A stretch of 64,000 nucleotides of DNA from Nissolia schottii (Eukaryota; Streptophyta; Magnoliopsida; Fabales; Fabaceae). Positions 1 to 11,029 of the stretch are shown here, piece by piece (position 1 is the first letter of the stretch; each line of letters opens with the position of its first letter). The stretch lies in NCBI GenBank assembly GCA_003254905.1, contig QANU01003176.1, positions 124,001 to 188,000 on the forward strand, written 5' to 3'. The notes under the pieces are model-generated. The model saw only the letters and a program-made list of their open reading frames with translations. It was not told the DNA's origin and did not search any database. The translations under genes and the position numbers were made by a program.

Positions 1-94
1 TATGATGCGTTGTACTGTAAAGTTGAACTTTATTGGTAATAAGTCATGTTCATATTCCAATAACAACTGAAGTTTGGGTTTGCTTTGTTTGCAG

Positions 95-501
95 TGTGAA
101 AACGTGTCTTCTCAATGAGTACTACTATCTACAAACTGGTGATACTGCCAAACTTCCTCTGCTTTGCCATTACCCTGTCAAGGTATGTTTCATGCACATG
201 CTTGTTTTCAATAGTTTTTTTCGTCTTTCCTTTGAACTAATTTAATTAATGTTGCGGCTCGAAGTTTGGTACAATGTTTCATTTTCTTAATTAATTTCTT
301 CCTAGGACATTTGAGCGATATTGTTTATGCAATGTTAAAATTCTACTCTTTTAGTAAAACTTTTGGAACAATGTCAACTAACAGCTGGAAAATAATAATA
401 AATGGACCAACGTGATAGCATGCCTCATAAATGCCGTATCTGTTATCTTCTATTGGTTACATGGTGCAAAAGTTGCTTCAATCCACTCCATTTAATACTG
501 A

Positions 502-543
<42 letters not shown>

Positions 544-3500
544 AGGGTAGCTAAGTAATGAGATGTGTTGAGTATAAGACCCGACCCAACTCGACATTCA
601 TCGGGTCGGTTTACATAGTAAAAATAATTATGCGATAAAAAAATAATAATGAGTAAGTCAGATTGACGAGCCGAGTTGATTTTAAAAATTGACCATCTAA
701 AAATAGACTACACTAATACTCGAGTTAATCGAGTTTTACTCGATGACTTGAGTACTCAACTCAACTCAATCCAAAAGTTTTTAAGTTGATTTCGGTCAAC
801 TTGACCTAGTATATATCCTTAGACTATTAAGAATACTTTCTTTTCTTGACGATGTGAAAATACGTTAGATATTGTTTCTCGATATGGCCATTAAAATGAA
901 GGTTCAAATCTAAGTTATGGGGCAATACAAACAAATACAAGGCAACACAATCAATCCTTCGAGACAAGACTATCCTCACTGGTCATGCCTCATTAAAACA
1001 TTTTATTAGTTTGTCAATTTATTGATTAGTTGACATTATAATACTAAATCAACTACAAAGTTGACACAAACTTACTTGAATCATAAACTAGTTATAAAAA
1101 ATTTAATAATAAAAGAAAACAAACTATATAACGCTGGAATCATAAACTAGTAGATTATAAAAAAAAAGAGTCAATAATCCCTAGTTTTTTTTTTTGTTTT
1201 CTTTTCAAATATAGTGCTAGTAAATTAATTGGCATCAATTGCTCATGTTGTTGCTACCGTATAGGAAAAGTAATCATACAGGAAAGCTGTCATTTCTTTA
1301 TTTCTCTTAAATTTTAGTTAGGTTGGCTTGCCCACACTCATAAGCATCCAAACTGCATGCATCATGCATGTTCATATATAGTACATGTTTGCTTTTAATT
1401 TGTCAATCTTGACCCTCCACTAATTCAATTATGTACATGTCCCTCTTTAATTATATGAAACGTGCAACCCATTTCCATGTGCACTATTAGCTGTTCAAGA
1501 CTTCTTTTTTTTGAGTGTTATTGCTATTGCTTTTCCATCATCTATGTGTACATAACTTGGACGCCTTTTTCTTAAGTTTCAACTCAATCCACAAAACTAT
1601 ATAGCTAGCATGCAATTTTTGCTTAATTTGCCTCAATTCCCTTTCATATTGTACTTAATGTATTCATGCTCACCGTCAATCATATTAGGAACACGACAAA
1701 GAAGCAAAAATCATGAGAATAAAAAATTCTTATATTTTCTATACTTTGATAAAATTAAAATAGAAAAAACAAAAGTTTTTTGTCTAAAATTATATAAAAT
1801 TGGACACAACCCTTTATTATTTCTCTAAAACCAAACACAACTTAGGTGTACTTGCGTGAATACACCATTAATTTTTAGACTCATGATCATTGAATGTATA
1901 CATATAATTTGACCTCCTCCGTTCTATTTGGATTTAGCTACTTTGATATCCGATTCAGCCTTGCCTTGTTTCCATTCATACATTCACACACATATATGTA
2001 TATATATATACTTTTAAGTGCAGCCACATCTTTTATAAATCGTTAAATAGATAAAAGATTATTTATACGCAGTGATATCCAATATTGACTTTTCTTGTCC
2101 TCGTATCCACACCCTGAAATGTTACTCTTGTTTGGATTTTGTAAAATACTCCTTTTAGACACCATTTAGAATCACATCATTCAAATTTACCCGTCAAAAT
2201 CCACAGATGTGGATGTGTAACCCAAAAAATTAAATGTTCTATTTAATTCATGATGTGATGCTATGTTCTGAGATTTTCTCACTCACACAAACGAAAGAGC
2301 ATTCAACATTTTCTCCTTCAATTAATTAACTTAATTCAACAACATTTAATATGCAAGAATTTCAAAGTTTTTGCCTGCGTAATTTTCCCATGCATTGATG
2401 TGTGTTATACTATTAATTAGAATTAGAATTAGAATATATAGTTTTTAACGCCTTCCACATTCGCTCGTCGAGGAATAATAGTGATGCTTAATTTTTTTTA
2501 TATACTCCTTAGTTCCATTTACTTTTTCTTGTCATTTCTTAAACAAAAATTTGTTTAAAATTATTTGTTATTTGAATAAATTAAAGAAGCATTAAACATA
2601 TTTTTTACAAATTTACTTTTATTATCTCTTATATTTTCAATAATACTTAACTATTATAACACTAACTACTCAAGATTAATTTTGTCTATACACTTTATAT
2701 TTTTTCTATCTCAATATTCATTAAATATTTTTTTAAACTATGTATTTTTGTTAAAATGACAATAAAAAATAAACAGAGAAAATATGATTGAAGCTTAATT
2801 ATTGTACTCAATTAGTAAAAAAATGAATAGTATCCATCATTTGCTAATATAATTTCATATTTTTTTTACATCTTGCATCATCATACCTGAACACGTGGTG
2901 TGAAAGTAGCATTTTCATTTCGTATTATGTGATAAGAAGAATGAGACATAATACCTAGTTACCTTAGAGGGACATTAAAGCCAAAAAAAATGTATATCTC
3001 AAAATTTTGCTCTCTCGAAGACATTGTCAAAGAGACGTTATGTTCACGCAATGTTTTATTAGTACTATTGAACGCTCCAAAATGGTATCTTGACAGAATA
3101 ATTTCTAGATGCTTTTAGAGGAAATAAAATTTATTATTCATATATATATATATATATAATTTAGTATTTACTTATGAAAATCAAAATACAGTTTTCAAAA
3201 TAAAAAGTAATTATGAGAATTTTTTTATGGGAAAAAGTAACTATTTTTTAATTAATGAAATTTATCTGATAAAGTAATAGTTGTTTTATTATTATGAGAA
3301 CGAGCTTAAATTTCTCATCATTAATTGTTATGCTCCTATAAAAGCTTTATTCGTTTTATTTATTTATTCATAGTGAGGATGGAACAAAGGCATAATCCTA
3401 TTCGTAATTATCTGCCACAATAGCATTCATATGATCTAGTTGACTAATTAATTCTTCCACTAGTCATGCTTTTTCCCTACAAAATGGAGCTTATAATTGT

Positions 3501-4632
3501 CATTTGTGACATGGAATTGGTATTTTTTGCCACATTATCTGCAACATGTATAATTCCTATTTAAAGTGCGATCCCTTTTCTTCTTTTGTTTATTTTATAT
3601 AAACGAGTGGAATGGACAATCTTGAAAGCTACAAGTCGAATATTTGAGACCCCATGAGTGGATTCCTTAGAAATGAAATTAACTTTAATGATTAATACTT
3701 TGAAGTTTAAGCTCATTGGATATAAGGGTTTGTGTTAGAATAGCTTTGGGAATTGCTTCTTGCAAGAAGGAAAAAAACATGGGAATTGCATGAATCGGCA
3801 TATAGTAACAAACGTGTAAATATATCTTCTACTTTTGAACAAATTTGCAAAGATTCTGCCAGCAAAAAAATAAATAAAAATCCATTAGGGTTACTCATAG
3901 ATCAAACACTATTTAACGTGATTTTTGTGCCGTTTCAACTTATTTATAAAAAAAATATTTTTGTACTAAAATAATAAATTTTTATATATTTAAATAATTT
4001 TAAATAATCAATTTTCATCTTTTAAATCAAACTAAATGAAATAATTTTTGAAAAAAATATTGTTTTTAGTTTTTTTTAATTCTATAACAAAAATTGACTT
4101 TCTAATAGTTTATTTTAATTTAAAAGAGACACAATAACTAAATATAAATAATTAAATTAATTTCACAAAGATGATTATGCAGTTGGTCAGGAATAGATGG
4201 GAGTTCGATTTTGAATATCGATGTAAATATTATTTTGGTGAATAATCTATAAATAAACTCACCTATATTTTTAATGTTAATCAAAACATGATTAAATTAA
4301 TCTTCAAATAGTTTCAATATCAAAAATCATATCAAAATTAAGTTGTTTTAAAATTTAAATAATATACATAATCAAATCATAATTTTGTTTAGAAAACCTT
4401 TGTCCCCGAGGATATATAATATCTGTTCATCAATGAGTTTCATGAAGCTTAAAAAAGTATTGTAGATCATATTATGCTTTATGGCACATTTAACACTCAT
4501 GTGTATAGGAATTTAGCTAGGATTGGTTATATGTTAGAAGTTAGTTAAGTTTGTTATTAAACTTGCTCAGCAAGTAACCGAGTTAGTTAAGTTTGTTAAG
4601 CTTGTTAAATGGCTTGCACAACAAGCAATTGA

Positions 4633-4676
<44 letters not shown>

Positions 4677-7600
4677 CACATTGCTCCATAATAAACAACT
4701 TTTTCTTCCCTCATTTTTCTGTTTTCTGTTTCCTGCTACTGCTTCTGTTTTCACATTGCTGTTTCTGCCGTTTCTGCAATGCCATTGCTGCAACTATGGC
4801 TGAATAGCAGAAGCAATTCTCTTTTAAAAACACTTGCGCATATTAATGAAGAAATCAATGATTATTCATTGAAGTAAAAATCCATACATATTCTATATGT
4901 GTTGTAACAATGTTGTACATTGAAAATGTAGGCACAGTACATGTCAAATGATCCAAATTACCTCAATTGCAAGAACAAAGAGTGCAAGAAATACAAGAAG
5001 AATGGGAAATGTGCTGCCACAACTTGCAGTGGCTCAATAAAGTTCCATGTCATCAACATTAGGAGTGACATTGAGTTTGTGTTCTTCTCTGGAGGGTTCT
5101 TGACACCATGCATTGTGGGAAGGTCCAATCCTATGAGTTTTGCTAATCCTAAGAAGCCACTCTATGGACATCTCTCAATCACGGATTCAAGTGGAACATC
5201 AGTATGTATAAAAAAGAGTAAGACATCATTTTCGCAGACTTTTAAAATCATCAAAATTGTTCCCAAAGTTGCCAAACATCTATCAAGTTTGTCCTGGGTT
5301 AAGCCTCTGCAGGACTAACTTGATGGACTTTTGGCAGCTCGAAGACAATTTTGATAGTTATAAAAGTTTGGGGACGAAATTAATGGAAGCTGTCAATTTC
5401 AGAGACAAAAATGATGTTTTTATTCGTACCAAAAAATTAGTACTTTTTTATGCTTCGAAAAATTGAGTTTAATTGAGATGAACTTTCGGTGTAAGCATTT
5501 TACACAGACATCTAATCGTGTTTTATTATATCACTAAAAGTGGTTAACTTTTACGCGTTCTCAAAAGTTAATCACTTTTGTTGATGTGTTAAAACATGAC
5601 CGAATGTTAGTGCATAACACTGATAATTTTACAATGATTGGTGGTGTAGATGAGGTTGACATGGGTTAGTGGGGACAATCAACCTCAGAAAGTTCAATAT
5701 GGAAATGGGAAAACAGCTGCTTCAGCAGTCACTACATTTTCACAAGCTGACATGTGCAGTGAGTAATAGTGATATAACTATTTCACTTCTCCTTGAACAT
5801 GGTGAAATTAAGTTGTACTCTTCATCATTATTATGATCATTTTTACCAACGATTAATTTGTGTTCATCTGAAATTAACAGCTTCAGCATTGCCTAGTCCT
5901 GCCAAGGATTTTGGATGGCATGATCCAGGATTCATCCATTCAGCAGTTATGACAGGACTTAATCCTTCAAGCACATTTTCCTACAGATATGGAAGGTATA
6001 TATGAACTTAATTGAATCAATACATTGAGGTTATAGTTTCAGAAACTTTGTTCTTCCTATGTTAGATGCATTGACAACTGGTTTGAAAGGTAGCGTTTGG
6101 TTCCTGGGACAGACAGAAACAATGGAATAGTAGAGACTGTCTCTGGTGTCTCTCCTTTTTTGAAGGGACGGAAATTAGACAGGAATAATCCTGAGTTTTT
6201 TTTTTTTTATTATCTTTATCCCTTCTCCAAGCATGTTTTTGTTCCCAATATCTCCTGCTCCTATCTCAGGACAGAAAGCTAATGCTACCAAAGTGATCTT
6301 ATACTGATTCTCTGTCAATCACTTAAAATATGAAAAGAACTTGGGAGGAAAGCTACTTAATGGAATACTACTACGTTCTAATTACAAATTTGAGTTGCAA
6401 GAATTTGTATTTCTGCACAATGTATTGCAATGAATTTTGATTGTGCTAACTTGATTTTTCCTTGTGATGATGGTCCAGTGACTCGGTCGGTTGGAGTGAA
6501 CAAATCCAATTTTCAACTCCACCTGCCGGAGGATCAAATGAGCTCAAGTTCATTACATATGGTGATATGGGAAAGACTCCTCTTGATGATTCAGAAGAAC
6601 ATTACATTCAGGTAAATTGCGCCGCTTTAAACAAAACTAGCATTTAGTAACTTGGATCGATCGATGCATACTGAAATAAACCTTTCATTGCTCTTGATCT
6701 TGTTTTTCTATCATACAGCCAGGAGCTATTTCAGTTATTAAAGCTATCGCCGACGATCTGAAGTCTCAGAATATAAACTCTGTCTTTCACATTGGAGACA
6801 TAAGCTATGCAACAGGTTTTCTTGCAGAATGGGACTTCTTCCTTAACCTTATCAGCCCGGTGGCTTCAAAAGTTTCTTACATGACAGCAATAGGGAACCA
6901 CGAGAGGTATTTTGTTGTTGATCCACATGAATTTGAGGGAAACTCACAAGTTAAGGGAATGTTTGGTTTCTGTTTCCTTTTGCCTGTCTTCATTTTCTGC
7001 TTTCCGTTTGGTTTGTTTCCTGTTTTTCAATATTTTGCGAAGGAAACAATGAAAACAAAAAAATCTCATTTTTTGTTTTCACCCGCGTTCTTCACAAAAT
7101 CCTAGAAAACAGGAAACAGGAAATAAAAACTGAAACCAAACAGTTCTTTCCACACTATTACATTTATTTATATACTCGTAATCATAATTGAATCACTTGT
7201 ATTGTTGATTCCACGAAGAAATAGAGAAAAACATGCTATGCTATCATGACATATCATTACTATATTTCTTGTTTTTAATCAGGGATTATGTCGATTCCGG
7301 ATCAGTATACGGTACTCCGGACTCTGGCGGGGAATGTGGAGTAGCTTATGAATCATACTTTCCAATGCCAACTGCAGCAAAGGATAAGCCTTGGTACTCT
7401 ATTGAACAAGCAAGTGTTCATTTCACAGTAATATCAACTGAGCATGACTGGTCACAAAATTCTGAGCAGGTAAATTGAAGGAAGCCATTATTTTATCTAT
7501 CAAAATTTATGATTTAGTTGAATATTTACATAATATATGTAGATTTTCTGTTGCAGTATCAGTGGATGAAAAAGGACATGGCATCAGTTAATAGACAAAA

Positions 7601-8825
7601 AACTCCTTGGCTAATCTTCATGGGGTAAGAGATTTCAGCACATTTTTAAACTATTTAGGCTTTCTCAATTTCAAAGCATCATTGGATATAATCCATTAAT
7701 CATAACATTTTTTTGCATGCAGACATAGGCCAATGTACACCTCAGATCATTTATCTGCTGATCAAAATTTTGTTAGAGCAGTAGAGCCACTGCTACTACA
7801 GAATAAGGTTAGCACATCAAGGCAGCATTTGGTTGAGGAACCGGATACAGGGACACAAAATTCCTGTATTTTTTATACCACACTAAAGCTGGGACACGGG
7901 AGACACAAAACTTTGGCCTGGTGGGACAGGAATTTTTTCAAATAAATCTTCAAACTCACCATAGAGTAGTCAGCATCAGTCAACTTTGTCTCTAAGTTAT
8001 GAAAATAGTCGTATTAGTCCTAGAGGTTGTCAAAAACCAGTTAAGTTAATCCCTGAGAGCGACTAATTTGATCGATTTTGACAGAGTAACTTGATCGATT
8101 TTTGGCAACCTCAAGAACTAATATGACCATTTCTATAACTCAAGGGGACGAACTTCACCTGTGTCCCTGTCCTTGTGTCCAAAACCTCTAACCAAGCGCT
8201 GCCCAAGCTCCATAGACCATTATTAATATTATTCCTTCTAGTAGCAATTCACTGAATGATGAAAAATTATGAAACAGGTTGATTTGGTTCTTTTTGGACA
8301 TGTGCATAACTATGAGAGAACTTGTTCTGTATATCAAAACCAATGTAAAGCCATGCCTAAGAAAGATGGAAATGGAGTTGACACATATGATCATGGAAAC
8401 TACAGTGCTCCTGTGCATGCTGTTATTGGCATGGCTGGCTTCACCTTAGACAAGTTCCCAAATAATGTAAGAACATTATGTAACACACATTTGTTACATT
8501 ATAATAATACATCGATATCTTAAGGACTATGCTTATTTTTATTTTTTATTGAGAAATTAAAATTGTATATATTCTTGTGTATCAGGTCGATAGCTGGAGC
8601 CTGGTAAGGATTTCTGAGTTTGGTTATTTTAGAGCACATGCTACCAAGAAAGATATGAAGTTAGAGGTTAGTATCTACATGTTTCATAGTTTTTCATTTT
8701 TAATTTCAATCCTGATTTTCTGCATATATACTTAAATACAATTATACTGATTATATTCTACTTCATTGCAGTTTGTGAACTCAGATACAAGAGAAGTTAA
8801 GGACAGATTCCACATTACAAAGTGA
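95..8825 (+). CDS. Purple acid phosphatase, AtPAP1/24/27-like (5' end outside window)
   Basis: Metallophosphoesterase of the large plant purple acid phosphatase group, expected to be secreted or vacuolar and to hydrolyse phosphate esters with a dinuclear metal centre. Twelve visible exons: 95-182, 4932-5201, 5650-5758, 5881-5995, 6479-6611, 6719-6906, 7283-7469, 7557-7624, 7723-7807, 8278-8466, 8586-8666, 8772-8825. All have GT..AG borders and a continuous frame, giving 521 residues; relatives are about 610, so roughly 90 N-terminal residues with the signal peptide lie upstream. All five metal motifs are visible in window numbering: GDMG (222-225), GDISY (264-268), GNHE (297-300), MGHR (385-388) and GHVH (421-424). 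The N-terminal third matches the family's extra fibronectin-like region (PLLCHYPVK, then SFANPKKPLYG). Relatives are often labelled 'probable inactive', but no ligand is missing here. Intron 1 is 4.75 kb and four other introns carry small inverted-repeat elements. The family call is secure; the exact orthologue is not. Confidence 0.93.
504..542. repeat. (GA)n microsatellite running into poly-G
   Basis: About fifteen GA dinucleotides followed by a run of G, inside the phosphatase intron 1. Likely length-polymorphic. Confidence 0.95.
2503..2784. mobile_element. Stowaway-like MITE
   Basis: The left end TACTCCTTAGTTCCATTTAC resembles the Stowaway (Tc1/mariner-derived) terminus, consensus CTCCCTCCGTTCC next to a TA target. 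The right end, read in reverse complement (TTCTCTGTTTATTTTTTATT then GTCATTT), pairs with it imperfectly. The interior is AT-rich and non-coding. Diverged copy, so boundaries are good to a few bases only. Confidence 0.5.
4475..4800 (+). mobile_element. Possible LTR-retrotransposon fragment (fossil)
   Basis: A stretch with repeated TTAGTTAAGTTTGTTA words, a TA-rich core (4638-4673), an AATAAA-type motif (about 4690) and a T/C-rich tail resembles the layout of a short Copia/TRIM long terminal repeat in legumes. No internal retroviral-type region is seen beside it and I could not find a convincing target duplication, so it is at best a solo or truncated LTR. Confidence 0.3.
4638..4673. repeat. 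(TA)n microsatellite
   Basis: About 18 TA units within the possible LTR fragment in the phosphatase intron 1. Confidence 0.95.
5216..5430. mobile_element. Short inverted-repeat element (family M4), phosphatase intron 2
   Basis: The left end GAGTAAGACATCATTTT pairs with the right end (reverse complement GAATAAAAACATCATTTT). The interior carries GTTTGTCCT and TTTTGGCAGC words similar to family M3 below. It fills much of the 5202-5649 intron. The open frames through it are intronic noise. Confidence 0.5.
6090..6292. mobile_element. Diverged MITE-like segment, phosphatase intron 4
   Basis: The left end TAGCGTTTGGTTCCTGGGAC and the right end (reverse complement TAGCTTTCTGTCCTGA) form an imperfect inverted repeat, with GGGACAGACA and GGTGTCTCTCC words inside. 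It looks related to family M2 (GTTTGGTT followed by GACAC words). Boundaries are approximate. Confidence 0.4.
6961..7141. mobile_element. MITE family M1, phosphatase intron 6
   Basis: Perfect 10-bp terminal inverted repeat GTTTGGTTTC / GAAACCAAAC, with the similarity continuing inward (CTGTTTCC versus GGAAACAG). About 181 bp, non-coding, within the 6907-7282 intron. No clear target duplication was seen. Related copies lie at 9596, 45855-46038 and 56834-56934. Confidence 0.75.
7822..8206. mobile_element. MITE family M2 with a nested M3 element, phosphatase intron 9
   Basis: The left end GGCAGCATTTGGTTGAGG pairs with the right end (reverse complement GGGCAGCGCTTGGTTAGAGG). Subterminal words CAGGGACAC and GTGTCCCTG also mirror each other. 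The middle is occupied by a different element (7940-8160). A shorter M2 relative is at 29334-29455. Confidence 0.65.
7940..8160. mobile_element. MITE family M3 nested inside the M2 element
   Basis: The left arm AAATAAATCTTCAAACTCAC and the right arm (reverse complement GGTGAAGTTCGTCC, later GAGTTATAGAAATGGTCAT) form a long imperfect palindrome. The same layout recurs at 10436-10692 and, better preserved, at 63009-63245. It splits the two ends of the surrounding M2 copy, so it inserted later. Confidence 0.6.
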
Positions 8826-9595
8826 AAGCTCATTAAAAAAAAAACCATATATACATAAATAAGTGGACAGATCAATATAGATTGAGATTTACAGACAAAT
8901 ACACACATATAGCATTCAAAAGGCAAAGGAGAGCAAGAGAGAGTTACAGAACAACAATCAAATTCTCTTTCTATACTCTCTATGAATTTTTTGCTTTCAT
9001 GTAGAGTTCTATTTTGAGTTTGAATTCTGGTAGCTTCAGCACCCTTGTCACTTGAACAAATGTAGATGAATGTTCTCATTAATGACATTCACTGTTTCCT
9101 CATACGTCTCATTCATGCAAGATGTGTTAGTAATACTTTTTTTCACCAAAATGGTTTTCATTCAATTTTACTGATGGAAGTCTAGTCCAAAAATAGGTAA
9201 TTTCACATTGATAATCTTATTGAACTCAAATACATAAACAAGGAGACACAAGTCTTCAAACATATAAATATACATTTGAAACTTCGGCTCAGTGCATGAG
9301 ATTTCCGCCTAATTGAGTCTCGGGAGGGTAGAGACACGCAGTCTTATTCCAGCATGCAGATGTTATTCTAACTAACCCTCTAAATATTCATCTTCTAAAA
9401 ACTCCAGGCCGATACCAAGAAAATGTTTCTATCAATCCAACAAAGAAGTAAACAACCATTATCTTCATGAACCTTATATTTATGTCCATAGCTCTGAACT
9501 GATGGCAACAGCTTCACCTTTCTTGACAGGCAAGCTTCCTATATCAAGATTTTCCAATGTGCTAACGGCTGGACAAAATTCAAAAGGAAAAGTAC

Positions 9596-9720
9596 GTTTG
9601 GTTTCAATTTTTATTTCCCGAATTTCCTGTTTTTAGGATTTCGTCAAGGAAACAGTGAAAACTATAAAATCCAATTTCTTGTTTTCATTTCCCTTTTTAT
9701 AGACACATTTATGGAAAAGG
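9596..9720. mobile_element. MITE family M1, partial copy
   Basis: Starts GTTTGGTTTCAATTTTTATT and contains the family's internal words GGATTTCGTCAAGGAAACAG and CTTGTTTTCATTTCCC. The expected GAAACCAAAC right end is not visible, so the right boundary is a guess. Confidence 0.5.
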
Positions 9721-10435
9721 TGGATTGTAGTTAAGCTTCTCTGGCATCGGAGATCCTTGAGCGATTCATTTGGTGAACCTAGGGTGAGACAACTGAATTA
9801 GCATAAGAACATGAAAACAAAACAATTATCATCTTAATTAATCGAACCATGTAAAGTGTTGGAACCAAATAAATAAATTGATGTGTTTGATCATCATTTT
9901 CCAAATAAAGAATGCATCTTCTTGAATATAAGTTTTCTTGTAATGCAAGTCATAATGCCACGTAGGTAATTATTACTGTGCTTTCATAATGTCAAGTAAC
10001 ATTTTACTACAATGCTATATATTATCTTTAAATTGCGTCTTACAGCAACTAAAACAAAGATAAATGCAAAGCTTTGCGGTGTTTGGTTTTCTTTTTATAG
10101 AAAACTAAGTCCATTGAAATTGAAGCTCTGGACATGAAGGATTTTCCCATGTCCATAATGGACAAGAGAAGAGATTGATTTTGTTACACTTTTTCTTCTT
10201 GTCCTACATGATTAATTGTCTCTATATGGATTAGGTATATAAAATTAGTGTTGACCAAGAAGGGTATAATTGACAAATACTAGGAAGTCCAAATGGGATT
10301 TGCTTGTTTCTTATTAGTGGTTGATGATGAAAATCGCTCGGTAAAATCTTAGGAAGTACCTCCATAACTATCAAGGGATTCACCATTGATGGTTACAATG
10401 CTAATTGTTTGAGACTGATAATGCCAAATTTTGGT

Positions 10436-10692
10436 GACTAAACCTTTACTTTAATTCGTGAGGTTTACAAAATGGGTCATACTAGTCTCTAAGTTATAGA
10501 AATGTATCGTGTGGTTCTTAAAGTTGTCTAAAGGAGATCAGGTTAATCAGTTGACATCAATTTAGTTCTTTTCAGAAATTAATTTGATTGAATTTTGACA
10601 ATTTCAATGACAACAAAAATATATTTCCATAACTCAGAGATTAATATGATCGATACTCTCAATTGTAAAGACTAAAATGTAGGTTTAATCAA
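10436..10692. mobile_element. MITE family M3
   Basis: A long imperfect palindrome: left arm ACTAAACCTTTACTTTAATT, then GTCTCTAAGTTATAGAAAT; right arm in reverse complement GATTAAACCTACATTTTAGT, then CTCTGAGTTATGGAAAT. Same layout as 7940-8160 and 63009-63245. Confidence 0.6.
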
Positions 10693-10852
10693 AGTTTGAT
10701 AGGAAATATGATATTCAGGTAGTATTTCAACATTATTAGCTATATATTGAGAATAAAATAAAAAGCTATATATTAATTTGTGTAGCTATTATTATTAGTT
10801 AACTAAATTTCAAACTGTTTTCTCTCTTTCTTCAAGTTTCCGGTTCCATAGT

Positions 10853-10985
10853 CAAGGGTCAAAGGTCAAAGCCCAGAAAACGGGATACATGGCCCATAGA
10901 AGCTGTATATGCTTTTACTTTCCGCTCACTCTTTTTGGGCCACTGGCCCACTGGTCCCTTAATCTTCTTCCACGCCCTACCTGAT
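10853..10985. promoter_or_regulatory. Cluster of site-II-like TGGGCC/GGCCCA motifs
   Basis: AGCCCAG, TGGCCCAT, TTGGGCCAC and TGGCCCACT occur within about 80 bases, in locally GC-richer DNA just upstream of the satellite field. TGGGCY motifs are established elements of plant promoters for growth and ribosomal genes. No gene follows, so this may be an orphan promoter remnant. Confidence 0.35.
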
Positions 10986-11029
10986 TTACTGCACTATTTA
11001 TTTTGCTTAAAAATTTTTTTTGGTAATAT

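Larger units (their letters stand above)
183..4931 (+). other. Giant first visible intron of the phosphatase gene
   Basis: Phase-0 intron between AAG|GTATGT and TGTAG|GCACAG. It is AT-rich with no supportable coding exon; open frames at 1610-1828 and 3753-3974 have no recognisable product. It holds a GA microsatellite followed by a G run (504-542), a stretch rich in CTCGA/CCCGACCC words (about 560-800), a Stowaway-like element (2503-2784), a TA microsatellite (4638-4673) and a possible LTR fragment (about 4475-4800). Confidence 0.8.
8826..11029. other. Phosphatase 3' UTR and intergenic DNA
   Basis: The first ~300 bases probably hold the phosphatase 3' UTR. The remainder has no credible coding frame. 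It contains a partial M1 element (9596), an M3 element (10436-10692) and a cluster of TGGGCC motifs (10853-10985) just before the satellite field. Confidence 0.7.

Noticed and set aside
4168-4270. GCAGTTGGTCAGGAATAGAT...AGTTCGATTTTG, tRNA-like A and B boxes
   Set aside because: Possible SINE head, but it is short, degraded and without a tail or target duplication; left out as a feature.
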